Below are positions 11,216-19,945 of a stretch of 24,313 nt of DNA, piece by piece. The translations under genes and the position numbers were made by a program. Each line of letters begins with the position of its first letter. Position 1 is the stretch's first letter. Origin of the DNA: Elysia marginata (Eukaryota > Mollusca > Gastropoda > Plakobranchidae); NCBI GenBank assembly GCA_019649035.1, contig BMAT01009626.1:238674-262986 (forward strand). The letters run 5' to 3'. Under the pieces are notes generated by a model that saw only the letters and a program-made list of their open reading frames with translations, did no database searches and had not been told where the DNA came from.

Positions 11216-11218
<3 letters not shown>

Positions 11219-11258
<40 letters not shown>
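11219..11258. repeat. (GA)n microsatellite
   Basis: Uninterrupted AG dinucleotides; the minus-strand frame at 11125-11337 is its LSLSLS translation plus flanks. Confidence 0.95.
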
Positions 11259-11259
<1 letters not shown>

Positions 11260-11732
11260 AACACAAGAAGTGAGAAGACCCACAGTTACTGTTGAATGAA
11301 GTATGTATGTTATGATTGTATAATTATGTCTATTCATGTTCTTTAACTTTTTCGAGTGCGGTCAATTGTATGTATAGATGTTTCTACAGCAAAACCAACA
11401 CAATACGCTCATATGGACAATAAAAATTAATAACAAACTATAGTTCTAAAAGTTTGAGCTATTCAATGTCTCAAAGTTAAAAAAGATATTTACTTTTGAA
11501 CACCAGGCCTCAGGCATTTACTAATTAAAACTTATTTTGATTTTAAAGTGTAAGGGCATTTATGTCAAATGATTGCTTAAAAATCTCTTCTTTACCAAAA
11601 ACAGGTTATTATTTAGTGTAAATACCTTTCTCATAGGTTTTTTTTTTCGCTTTTAGTTCACAAAACCCCAAAAAATCACAAAAATGAATAAGGTTTTAAC
11701 CATTGCTGTTAATAGTTTACTAGAAAGTTATT

Positions 11733-11734
<2 letters not shown>

Positions 11735-11779
<45 letters not shown>
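11735..11779. repeat. (GA)n microsatellite
   Basis: Uninterrupted GA dinucleotides ending in GTGAGAAAGAGG, about 240 bases before the first supported exon of the + strand gene. Confidence 0.95.
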
Positions 11780-11782
<3 letters not shown>

Positions 11783-12018
11783 GAAAGAGGGCTGTAAAGA
11801 TACAAAGAAATAGCGAAGGAATGCAGGTCCATGTGATTAAAAAAAATTAAGGGGTACAAAGTAAGGGACCGTTATGAAAAGATCTGAAAAAATTCAGTTT
11901 TATGAAGTTTCCAGTGAATGTATTAGTCATTTCACCACACCTGTCACTTAACCCAAAACATTACCACAGCATTTCATTATATTTTCATATAACTAGTGAT
12001 GGCCCTATCCAATTTCAG

Positions 12019-12077
12019 GTTGCCTTCTGCTGTGTAGATAATGGCGATTTCGAATGCAGTAGGAAATGGTACTTCTG
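12019..12077 (+). CDS. internal exon of a VOPP1/WBP1/shisa-like membrane protein (cysteine-rich ectodomain end)
   Basis: The acceptor CCAATTTCAG and donor CTG|GTAAGC bound 59 nt, open in only one frame. It encodes V-A-F-C-C-V-D-N-G-D-F-E-C-S-R-K-W-Y-F plus two bases of the next codon. It starts in phase 0 and ends with TG; joining to the exon at 13849 gives TG+G, a Trp, so the peptide continues W-Y-F-W-F into a membrane helix. A CC...C pattern just before a WYFW membrane entry is what VOPP1, WBP1 and related single-pass adaptors show (their motif also uses tightly spaced cysteines before the helix). At least one upstream exon with a signal peptide and further cysteines is expected, but I could not place it securely. 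Exon call strong; family assignment tentative. Confidence 0.75.
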
Positions 12078-12593
12078 GTAAGCAATTTGATACATGTTCA
12101 TTTAAAATGCATAGCTGTTGTTACACTGATTTTAAATGTCATAATATTACCAGAATATGTCCCCTGCAGCGTTTTGAAATCTAGTATCAAAAATAAATAA
12201 AAAACCGCATAACGTGTTTGTTCTTTTTTTTACCATTTCAAGAGGACGCTAGAACGCAACGTGGAACAGGTGTTTTAACAGACAACTGTTGAAGAATGAT
12301 ATCAATATAAAGTTCTGCCAAACAAAGGAAAAAAAAAGAAAACAGAACCAGGCAATCAGGCCTTCACCGGCTAAAATTTACCTGACAGCTAAACGAAAAA
12401 AAAAAGAATATTTCTGTAAATAATACAGCTAAATAACATTCTTTAAACAGAAAGAGTGTTGATCTCACTGTAAAGGCTTTAAATATATTTCAAAATGTTT
12501 ACGTTAAAGTGAGCAAAAAGCTGATTCAGAGGCCATCGTCTGAACTTTTCCCTTTCGTAGGGTAATGAGAGCAACAGTGACAGTACCTGAAGT

Positions 12594-12594
<1 letters not shown>
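12078..12594 (+). other. intron sequence, nothing recognised
   Basis: Start of the intron between the exons at 12019 and 13849 (1771 bases in this assembly, with a gap). AT-rich, with no separate feature seen. Confidence 0.7.

Positions 12595-12639
<45 letters not shown>
12595..12639 (+). repeat. (TCA)15 microsatellite
   Basis: Fifteen perfect TCA triplets, followed directly by a GTA array, in the intron. Confidence 0.97.
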
Positions 12640-12641
12640 GT

Positions 12642-12802
12642 GTAGTAGTAGTGGTAGTATTAATAGTAGTANNNNNNNNNNNNNNNNNNNNNNNNNNNNN
12701 NNNNNNNNNNNNNNNNNNNNNNNNNNNNNNNNNNNNNNNNNNNNNNNNNNNNNNNNNNNNNNNNNNNNNNNNNNNNNNNNNNGTAGTAGTAGTAGTAGTA
12801 GT
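12642..12802 (+). repeat. (GTA)n microsatellite containing an assembly gap
   Basis: GTA triplets are present on both sides of a run of Ns and enter directly into the 5' end of the SINE at 12803. The gap is therefore most likely unresolved GTA repeat, and its real length may differ. Confidence 0.9.
12672..12782. other. assembly gap, 111 Ns
   Basis: Unknown bases. Frames reported across it (12637-12933 - and 12651-12842 +) are artefacts. Confidence 0.99.
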
Positions 12803-13055
12803 GGAGCAACGTGGCTCAGTGGTTGGCGCGTCGTACCTGTGATCCGGCGTTCACGGGATCGATTCCCAACCACGACGCATGTTGTAGCTGCCTTAGGAAA
12901 GCAATTTATCCACACTTTCATGAATCCACCCACCTGTAAAATGGGTATTTAGTTAATGGCAGTGCTTGAAATTTGTTAGGTGTGTTTTGGCCTGCTGGGG
13001 GAAATATTATTATAAAGTCTTGAGACTGTCTTCGACAGTGGAAGACTATGATCCA
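12803..13055 (+). mobile_element. tRNA-derived SINE (family A, copy 2)
   Basis: A box TGGCTCAGTGG (12812-12822) and a B-box-like GGATCGATTCC (12856-12866) mark a tRNA-like head. The body repeats the blocks of the minus-strand copy at 2731-3045: GGAAAGCAATTTA, CCACCCACCTGTAAAA, GGGTA.TT.GTTAA, GCAG, TTGAAATTTGT, GGCCTG.TGGGG.AAATAT and TGAGACTG.CTTCG. Relative to copy 1 it lacks about 60 bases between TTTGT and GGCCTG. The 3' hairpin is at 13025-13039. It lies in the intron in the sense orientation; the 5' end abuts a GTA array and the 3' end runs into a TAG-rich tract. Exact 3' end uncertain. Confidence 0.85.
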
Positions 13056-13065
13056 TATTTTTTAA

Positions 13066-13560
13066 TAATAGTAGTAGTAGTTGTGGTCGTAGTAGTAGTA
13101 GTAGTAGTAGTAAAATTAACGGCAGCAGTTTTCATAGTAGGATTAGTACTAGACGTAGTAACAGGGGCTGTAACAGCAGCAACATTAACAATAGCAGAAG
13201 TAGTTTTCATATTAGAAGTAATAGCTGTAGTCGTATGACTAGTGGGCCTACTACTACTAGCAGGTGGAGCAATATTTGTAATAAAGTGAAAAACGTTGAA
13301 ACGGTGGTGGAAGCGATAGCACTAGTAGTAGGAGCAGCTGTGCAGCAATGTTGGTGCGAACAGTATATAACGTCAGTAGTAACAGCAGAAGCAGTAGTAA
13401 CGTTATAGAAGTAGCAGCAGCAACTGCAGAAACTTATCAGTGGTAGTTTAAAGATGTAGTTACAACACTCTAATAAGTAGCAGTAGAGGCAGTATGTAGA
13501 TGTAACATTTTGAAGTATAAATAGCAATAACGAACAAAAAGATAACAGCAGCAGCAACAT
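13066..13560 (+). repeat. degenerate GTA/GCA-triplet field
   Basis: A pure GTA block (13088-13112) leads into ~450 bases of decayed GTA, GCA and ATA triplets (AGCAGCAG, GTAGTAAC). Open frames 12966-13238 (+) and 13207-13563 (-) are triplet-repeat translations, rich in Val and Leu/Ser/Cys, and are not genes. Confidence 0.85.
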
Positions 13561-13848
13561 CAATTGAAGTTGGCTTAGTATCAGTCGTAGCAGTTGTCTT
13601 ATTCATATGATAGGTTATGGCTAAGGAATATTAAAGTTCAAGATAGCCGTTTTTGTTTGTGAAAAACTGCAATTATATCATTGAAGTAAAACTTAATTTT
13701 AAAAAGGAGGAGAATGATTTAAGGTCTAATGCAACAGATTATGTTTTTAAAATTTCTTTACATGCATTTAAAGTAACATCTACTTAAAAGTTTTATTTAG
13801 TTCAACAAACATTTCATACTAATCAATTGATTGCTTTGTATCCACCAG

Positions 13849-13940
13849 GTTCGGCGTGTTCTGGGGTTTCATCGTGTTGCTAGTGGGTAGCATCGCCATC
13901 TACAATAAACAATGCAGGGATAATAGAGTCGCTTGCGGAG
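13849..13940 (+). CDS. internal exon: transmembrane helix of the VOPP1/WBP1/shisa-like protein
   Basis: A TACTAAT branch-point match (about 13818-13824) precedes a pyrimidine-containing acceptor (TGTATCCACCAG). The donor is GGAG|GTTAGT. The 92 nt complete the Trp codon from the previous exon and give 30 codons: F-G-V-F-W-G-F-I-V-L-L-V-G-S-I-A-I-Y forms one clear membrane helix of about 18-20 residues, followed by N-K-Q-C-R-D-N-R-V-A-C-G, the start of a basic, cysteine-containing cytoplasmic face. One base is carried into the last exon (G+GC = Gly). Phase agreement at both ends with neighbouring exons is strong evidence for a real gene. A type I topology (cysteine-rich part outside) is inferred from the positive charges after the helix. 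Confidence 0.85.
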
Positions 13941-13969
13941 GTTAGTTGGAAAGAGGAATTAAGGGGGTC

Positions 13970-14059
13970 AGCATGAAAGAATAAGCGATAGAAAGAGAGA
14001 TAGATAGAGAGAGCGAGACAAAGGAAGAGAAAAAGAGAGTTAGAAGGAAAGAGAGAAGG

Positions 14060-14090
<31 letters not shown>

Positions 14091-14117
14091 GAAAGACATA
14101 GAGAGAGAAAGAGAGAG

Positions 14118-14149
<32 letters not shown>

Positions 14150-14185
14150 AAGAGAGAGAGAGAAAGAGGAGGAAAGAGAGGAGGC
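13970..14185 (+). repeat. GA/GAAA-rich microsatellite in intron
   Basis: Purine tract of GAGA, GAAAGA and GGAGGAAAGA units 30 bases after the donor at 13941. The - strand frame 13880-14302 is its Leu-Ser-rich translation. Purine-rich runs so near a donor site could affect splicing, but this is not shown. Confidence 0.9.
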
Positions 14186-14938
14186 TGTAGGTAAAACTAG
14201 GACAAATAAATAACATTTCTTTGTTTTAATCTGATGTCCCCACCTATAATGATTTTGTAGGAATGTGATTGATTCTTTTTCATCTGGCTTCAACTGTGAC
14301 ACTACCTCAACAAAGTTTCTTTCTTGTTTTATATTTTTATTAATACCACAGGAATATTTGTGTTTACTTCTCAGAACATCTTAGTTTATTTGTTAATCGT
14401 TTCTATCTTTCACACTCAAAAGATTTTTTGACTCAGTAAATTATCGATAAACAAGAATTTAAGGAAATATTACTAAGTTTTGAAAACGTAAATTTCGAGC
14501 AGTTACAATTTCTCACCCTAAAAATAATTTCCATCTTCCTAATTTTTGTTCGCGAAACGGAATTGCAACAAGTTAGATTTATATTTGTGCGAAAGGTGTA
14601 AGTAAATTAATATGACTTTATATGATTTATAAAGGTTAGTTAAAAGTTAAGTTGAAATAAGATCTTTTATAGGCACATACCGGCTACCGAATGTCTCATG
14701 ATTAGTTATAAGACTGGAAAAACCAAGAGCTTTTATGTTGCGAAGTGTTAGCCTTCATCAGTACTCAGATAATTTTCAGGTTTTCTCATTCTCGGCTACA
14801 TTCAGGTATTCTGAAGCTAAGAGCTAAGAATACTTGTAATTACGAAGGAAATGAGAAAATGTATATAAACTGTTGCCTATATCCATGGAAGCATGTTATA
14901 ACTTATTGTCACGTCTAAAATGATCTTCCATCTCTTAG
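14186..14938 (+). other. rest of last intron, possible repeat fragment at 14720-14770
   Basis: AT-rich intron end. Around 14728-14765 the text TTGCGAAGTGTTAGCCTTCA followed by TCAGTACTC looks like the internal half of a palindromic MITE, but no matching second arm was found nearby. Confidence 0.4.
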
Positions 14939-15228
14939 GCCGAAGGCGCCCTCGACGCAACCAGAAGAAGCGGCACCCAGGCAGTGTAAACAGCGGTACC
15001 CTCAGCTCCACAACCAGTCAAGCCACGGCCGTGACCATTGTCTCTGGCAACCAAGTTCTCGTGCCAATCCCTCAAGAGCAACAGCAGCAGCAGCAACAGC
15101 ACCACGCCAATGTCGGGGTGAGGCCGGACAGCAGAATGAACCAGTCTACGGGTCTACTGTCTACAACAAAGAACCTTGACCGTAACCCGCAATCCCAAAT
15201 TACGATATCACCAACACCGGCTTCGTAA
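14939..15228 (+). CDS. last coding exon: basic juxtamembrane segment and polar tail with polyQ
   Basis: The acceptor CCATCTCTTAG precedes 290 nt that complete a Gly codon and encode 95 residues to a TAA stop. The segment begins with R-R-R-P-R-R-N-Q-K-K-R, a dense basic patch expected just inside the membrane. A Ser/Thr/Gln/Asn-rich tail follows, with T-V-S-type hydroxyl residues, the string V-P-I-P, seven Gln plus two His (Q7HH, from CAG/CAA codons) and an end I-S-P-T-P-A-S. No PPxY motif is present, unlike most WBP1/VOPP1 relatives, so WW-domain binding is not supported. Codon use is GC-richer than the surroundings, as for real coding sequence. The ATG at 14920 in the same frame lies inside the intron and is not a start. 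The overlapping frame 15072-15290 (-) is its shadow. Total visible protein 146 residues. Confidence 0.85.
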
Positions 15229-15641
15229 CTGCTCAATGTTGCCTTCTGGTTAATCGCATTTCGACGTCGATGAACCATCGATTTGTTCATACAGCAGGGA
15301 CGTTGGTACCTTTCACAACAAGGAATATTAATGGTAACAGCAACAACGACAAACGAAAGTACACTATACCTTCATGTCATGTATTTGTCCATCGTGGCGG
15401 GATCTTGCATACCCCACGCGTTCCATGGCTATAATAGTTATGGTTCTGAACAGATATTTCACAAGAAAGCTGAAAGGTTCAGCCCAGGATTTGCGCCAGG
15501 CACGGGTTAAAATGGCTTGCCTCCAAAGGTTTAAATCATTGAAGCTTGGCATGAATCAGCTTAAAAATCAAGGAGTAAAAGTTAATTGTAAAGGTTGCAG
15601 ATGGAAAGGGTCCAGTCCATACACCACACTGATTTGTCCTC

Positions 15642-15647
15642 AATAAA
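15642..15647 (+). terminator. polyadenylation signal AATAAA, proximal
   Basis: Canonical hexamer 414 bases after the stop codon; sequence after it is only weakly GT-rich, so it may be the minor site. Confidence 0.4.
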
Positions 15648-15809
15648 AAGGGCCAATGCCTAACGTGAAGAAAGGCTAAGAGGATTAGCCATAAACCCAC
15701 AAGATTTATTACAGTTATGTAATCTAATCTTACCAACATAATCCTATGACGCACATTCTATTTCTGACGCACGATGATTAAGAAATCTCAAAGGTATTAT
15801 TCTCCATGC

Positions 15810-15815
15810 AATAAA
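15810..15815 (+). terminator. polyadenylation signal AATAAA, likely main site
   Basis: Canonical hexamer followed within 30 bases by the GT/T-rich CTGTGGCCTCTTGTT and TTGTGACATGTC, the usual downstream element. A third AATAAA at 16060-16065 is a possible distal alternative. Confidence 0.5.
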
Positions 15816-15835
15816 AATCTGTGGCCTCTTGTTAA

Positions 15836-16449
15836 TCTATTGTGACATGTCTTGGGAAATCCTTGCTTGAGAAGGTCCGACAATCACTTGTTTATTGAAG
15901 ACCGTGAAAAGCATGAAAGTATTCTCTGCGTCAGTCGGTAGGTTCGAGTTCCATAATGCAGTGTAAATATTCATCTCGCCCACTTTTACCGTTGAATATG
16001 CAAAGATTTTGTTAGAGTTTATGAAAATGACCAAATTGTCATTAACTTATTGACAGAGTAATAAACCTTTGCCTTATATTAACTTAAGGAAAGACACTAA
16101 CCAGAATTCCCTTTTTTTTATTAACTTATCACATTCGTTTTATAGGGGACTTTTCTGTTTCGGAAAAACGCGTGAAAAATGAAATTGACTATTTTTTATC
16201 GGGTATACTGAGATTTAAAACAGGATTTGTGTCTTGTCAACCTGACATGTATCACGAAAATAAATTAGATTTTTTGTGATTTTCTCAAAACAAGATTTTG
16301 CAAGAGGAAGGTTTAGGAGCAAGAGGATTTCTAGACAAATAAAATCTGTCTAGCCAAATTTTTTGAAACGTGGCAAGAAAATTCACAAAATAATGGTATG
16401 ACTGCGTAGCAACAGAGGCTGTTTGTTTTAAAATGATTGATTAACTGAT
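15836..16449. other. intergenic stretch, nothing secure
   Basis: A - strand frame at 15837-16034 has fairly balanced composition, but no acceptor, donor or family could be recognised. GGTTCGAGTTC (15942-15952) matches a pol III B box, but no A box precedes it at tRNA distance. Confidence 0.4.
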
Positions 16450-16692
16450 TGAAGGATATTTTTACAAGCCCAATTCTACTTCAAAGGTGCTCTCAGGGCT
16501 TGGGTTTCAATGACAATGTACGGGCTGCCACCCAGAGACTAGCGGGGATACCATGACTTAGCCTCAGCCGGTCACATTATACTGACACCGACCCAACCAG
16601 TAGGGGCCCGGACTGTGCTCAGCTCAGGCTCGAACCCGCGACCTCTGGGCTACGGAGCGAGGCCACTACCAACTGAGCTGTCTAGGCCCCCC
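16450..16692 (-). mobile_element. tRNA-derived SINE, second family (family B)
   Basis: On the - strand the element opens GGGGGGCCTAGAC, has A box AGCTCAGTTGGTAG (16666-16679) and B box GGGTTCGAGCC (16627-16637). A body with GTCCGGGCCCCTACTGGTTG and CCGTACATTGTCATTG follows, and a tail rich in AATC units (CAATCAGTTAATCAATCATT). The head and body do not match the family at 2731 and 12803, so it is a separate SINE lineage. The 3' boundary is approximate. Confidence 0.8.
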
Positions 16693-17070
16693 TTTAAAAT
16701 GAAAGTTAAGGGTTTGTGTCTTCTAAAACTAAATGGATTTTTAACTTCGCGCAATACAAGCCCATTAAAAACAGTGTAAAAGTCAAAGTTAGTTTATCTA
16801 AACAGCCTCGGTTCCTATGTGTGTATAAGTAAATACTATATAAGCAAACAAAAATTCAATTAGTTTTAGCAAAGGGTTTAGGTAGCTAATCACCTTGCCA
16901 ATCTAGGTACCACTCATTCATAACATTTTGCCCCATTACGTCAATTTTCAAGCGCTGCAAAGGTTTTGAAGTAAAATCTTACATTTTTCACGTATATCCT
17001 TATAAGAGTTGCTACTTTTTTAAAGTTTTGTTTAATACTAGCCCTCCCCGACTTTTCAGGTTATTCTGCA
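16693..17070. other. intergenic stretch, nothing recognised
   Basis: AT-rich sequence without supported features. Confidence 0.6.
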
Positions 17071-17079
17071 AGCCCTTAT

Positions 17080-17400
17080 AAATGAAATTACATAATATAT
17101 CATCATCGTCATATATTGTTCGTACATGGTTAAACACCAGTGGATTATCGATCAGTATAGATCGTATATCGACCTATAATCTGCTAGACTTTGATGGGAC
17201 TTTGCCCGGTAAGTCGAGGACCAGCGAGCGATGTAAAAAGTCTGTGGATACAGCAAAAGGTTAGAGCTCGCGTTAAAATGTTCCGATCACTTCTGCAACC
17301 CCCCCCCCACCCCCACATACCATATAAAAAAGCCTCCGGCTGTCCGCTGACGTCGAGCCATCTATCCACCAATTTTCGAAAGAAAAATATCGGTCAAAAG
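17080..17400. other. GC-richer unclassified segment with a C-run
   Basis: Contrasts with its AT-rich flanks: TTTGATGGGACTTTGCCCGG, CGAGGACCAGCGAGCGATG, and a C9/CCCCCAC tract at 17300-17316. Frames on both strands (17082-17264 +, 17191-17415 +, 17184-17372 -) overlap without domain or splice evidence. A decayed transposable element is the simplest explanation. Confidence 0.3.
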
Positions 17401-19324
17401 TACACCGTAACCTAATCGCCCGGCTTTATTCTCTCTGCTTGTTCCGTATTTCTATGCATCATTGCATTCTGAAGAGCTTTGAAAATCTTTGCTTGAATTA
17501 TATCAACATCCGTCCTTTAAAATTGATGGCTCTTTAACTAATACTCATGATAAAGATAAAAAAAAATTGAACAATGCAGATTTTTTTTCAACGAATCCAA
17601 GCTGCAGCGTATCTGTTGATATAAAACATTTTAAAGCAAAACACCCATTTCAAAACAACAAGTGCAGTCATTTCTTTAAAACCGAAAAAAAAAGCAAACT
17701 TGTAAAGATTTTCATCCCGGCGCAATGAGTCTGTAAACTTAGCCACAGTGCTGCTGAGCTGACCAAAGTATGATCACAGTAGCTAGCGTCTTTCATTTGT
17801 TGAGCCTATAAACAAGAGAAACATTTTTTTCACCAACAAGATTATTTTTGCATGCTATGTTCTCAACGTGCATAACCTTTGATTGCGCGAGGAAAAAAAA
17901 ATCATCAACAAAGGTTATTGAAGTGAGTGCGTTAAATTATTTTTTCGAGCACCGTGGAATTTATACAGAAGCCATTATTTCATGTACTTCCTTGAAGACA
18001 TTGACAGCGGACGTATAAGTCCGGGGCCCTATAATGTATTTCTTATAATACGGATTACTTACATTATGGTCCCAGACCCTGGGTTCCAAGTAAAGCAATT
18101 TTAAGCCAACGAAGGACTTAAGCCTAGACTAAAGCCCTAGTGAGTACAACTATTTGACTTCTCACCTTTTACCTTCGAGGTCACCGTTTCATGGGTGAGA
18201 TAATGCGAGCAACGAATAGACCAATGTGATTTTTCCACATAGTTCCTGGCATTTGTAGATCGCTCTTTCAGATACCATAGTTATTTCTTACTTCTAGGAA
18301 AAAAGACAACAACCCCCAAACTATACACTGTAATTTATACAGGTCTTTTTGACTCATGCGTTAAATTTTACGTGGATTTAAAAAAAAATAATGAACAGGC
18401 TGACACAACTAAAACCAATTAACCTATACACAAGGTATACCCTTAAATCTAACTCTACCTCGCAAATTCTCAAAGTATGTATTTTAGATATAACAAGTAA
18501 TCCCGTATCATTTTCATAAAGCGATATTTTCCAAACGTCTCAAACAGGCGCCAACCGAATGGTATAAGTAACGTTACTGATTTTATAGTCGCAAACACTG
18601 ACTTGCGGAAAAGTGCCTTTACTAACAATGTCATATTGTAATCGCATTCGCTACACATGTTTAGAGTTTTGCTAATGCAGGGTAGCTCAAGGAACACAAA
18701 ATTTTTTGTTTAATGAAAGATGTGTGAAAGGATGATACGAGGGCCGAATGATGTAAATATATATAAAAGGTTAATGAATCTCGTATTAATTAGAATTTTT
18801 ATAGGGAAGAGAGTTACATGGGTGATAAATTATTTACAGATGCTGTTTTTTTCCCTGAGAGCATTACTCTTATCTTTTATAAAGGTCAAATTAAAAGAAA
18901 ACAAATATGTATTTGAAGGAAATTTCATCCTTAGCCATTGTCATTAAAGTTACTAAAAAGGTCAGTGAAATAGATTACAATGTATAATCATATTCACACT
19001 ATCTCTTGTAAAAATATAAGATTAATGTAATGTCTTCATTGCAAAATATTATACATTTTCGCTCTCTGTAGGGTTCTTATGTAATTTGTAAGTTTTTTTT
19101 TTTACAGATTTTTTAAAATGAATCTGTTTATGTATATGTTTTGTAGAGAATGCTGAACAAATTGTTGCTATCATAACATCGTTTTCCACTAAATTTGAAT
19201 AAACAAGTGCCATCCATACTTATAGGCGTTTTTGTGTTGTTTTCTGTAAACACAAATTGTCTTACAAAAATAAATCCGAGTAAATAATGGAGGCAGCCAC
19301 TGCGCAATCAAATGATTGAAATAT
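17401..19324. other. intergenic stretch, nothing recognised except a short hairpin
   Basis: AT-rich with no supported gene. A hairpin-forming pair GGGCCCTATAATGTA / TACATTATGGTCCC spans about 18024-18073. Frames 17489-17728 (+), 18470-18697 (-) and 18720-18947 (+) show no domain and no splice borders. Confidence 0.5.
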
Positions 19325-19565
19325 TATAAAGGTATGAAATTAGCAGTAGAGAGAAGTAGAGTAGGCTTTTTAGTGGAAATGTCCGAAATGTCTGCTTTTA
19401 AGGAGCGTAGTGGCGACATGGTTAAAGCTATGTTTCTCTAAGTGGCAAGGCGGTGGGTACCGAAGCATCTATAAGTCGAAGGTTCGAATCATACTAAAAG
19501 CTGACATTTCGGGCATTTCCACTAAAAAGCCTACTTCTCTCCACTGCTAATTTCATACCTTTATA
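19325..19565. mobile_element. inverted-repeat element (foldback/MITE-like) enclosing a tRNA-like core
   Basis: The left arm 19325-19400 and right arm 19495-19565 are near-perfect inverted repeats: aligned over 71 positions they differ by about three substitutions and one 5-nt insertion (a TAGAG duplication) in the left arm. The ends are TATAAAGG...CCTTTATA, compatible with a TA target duplication. The 94-nt interior contains an A-box-like TGGCGACATGGTTAAAG (19411-19427) and a B box GGTTCGAATC (19481-19490), about 53 bases apart, the spacing of a long-variable-arm tRNA. No transposase is encoded, so it is non-autonomous. Confidence 0.85.
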
Positions 19566-19768
19566 GAGTTTCAAAAATAAATCCGGTTCTTTTTTGAAAA
19601 ACATAACCAAGCTATTAAGTTGCTGGCATATTAAAAGTATCATTTTTGTGATCTAGAATGCAAGTGAATGAAGGTTTTTTTTTGCCTCGCTTAGGCGACT
19701 AAGAGTATTATAAAATTTTTTTTTCAATGAATTTGTTTGTACACTGAGGAAAGTTACACATAGAAATA

Positions 19769-19943
19769 CAGCGGAATCCTCATAAAGTCAACACCTTGGG
19801 ACCGAAAATATTTGTTGACTTTAAGCAAGAGTTGACTTTAACCATTACAAAGATATAAAGAAATACTAAACAGGACTGAAAAACAGAGTTGACTTTAAGC
19901 AAGAGTTTCCCTTAAAGGTGTTGACTTTAAGTGGATTCCACTG
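19769..19943. mobile_element. pogo/Tigger-like MITE
   Basis: Terminal inverted repeats begin CAGCGGAATCC at the left and end GGATTCCACTG at the right, extend inward through AAAGTCAACACCTT, and are flanked by TA (19767-19768 and 19944-19945), the target duplication of the Tc1/mariner-pogo superfamily. Inside are four direct copies of TTGACTTTAA plus the inverted copy in the left arm. At 175 bp there is no coding capacity. The plus-strand frame 19931-20128 begins inside its right end. Confidence 0.88.
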
Positions 19944-19945
19944 TA

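Larger units (their letters stand above)
15229..15835 (+). other. 3' untranslated region of the + strand gene
   Basis: Inferred to run from the stop codon to the second AATAAA. Several open frames overlap here on both strands (15283-15510, 15374-15646, 15364-15552 -, 15536-15754 -), but none has splice support or a known domain. The length (~600 bases) is normal for an animal 3' UTR. Confidence 0.55.

Noticed and set aside
12966..13563. Val-rich plus-strand and Leu/Ser/Cys-rich minus-strand frames
   Set aside because: Products of decayed GTA/GCA triplet repeats and of the SINE end.
13880..14302. 140-codon minus-strand frame with long Ser-Leu runs
   Set aside because: Complement of the intronic GA tract; it overlaps the real + strand exon at 13849-13940 in antisense.
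14920..14938. ATG at 14920 as the start of a 102-residue protein
   Set aside because: The first six codons are intron polypyrimidine and acceptor sequence; the frame continues from the upstream exons with exact phase match.
15942..15952. B-box match GGTTCGAGTTC as another SINE or tRNA
   Set aside because: No A box at the proper distance and no SINE body around it.
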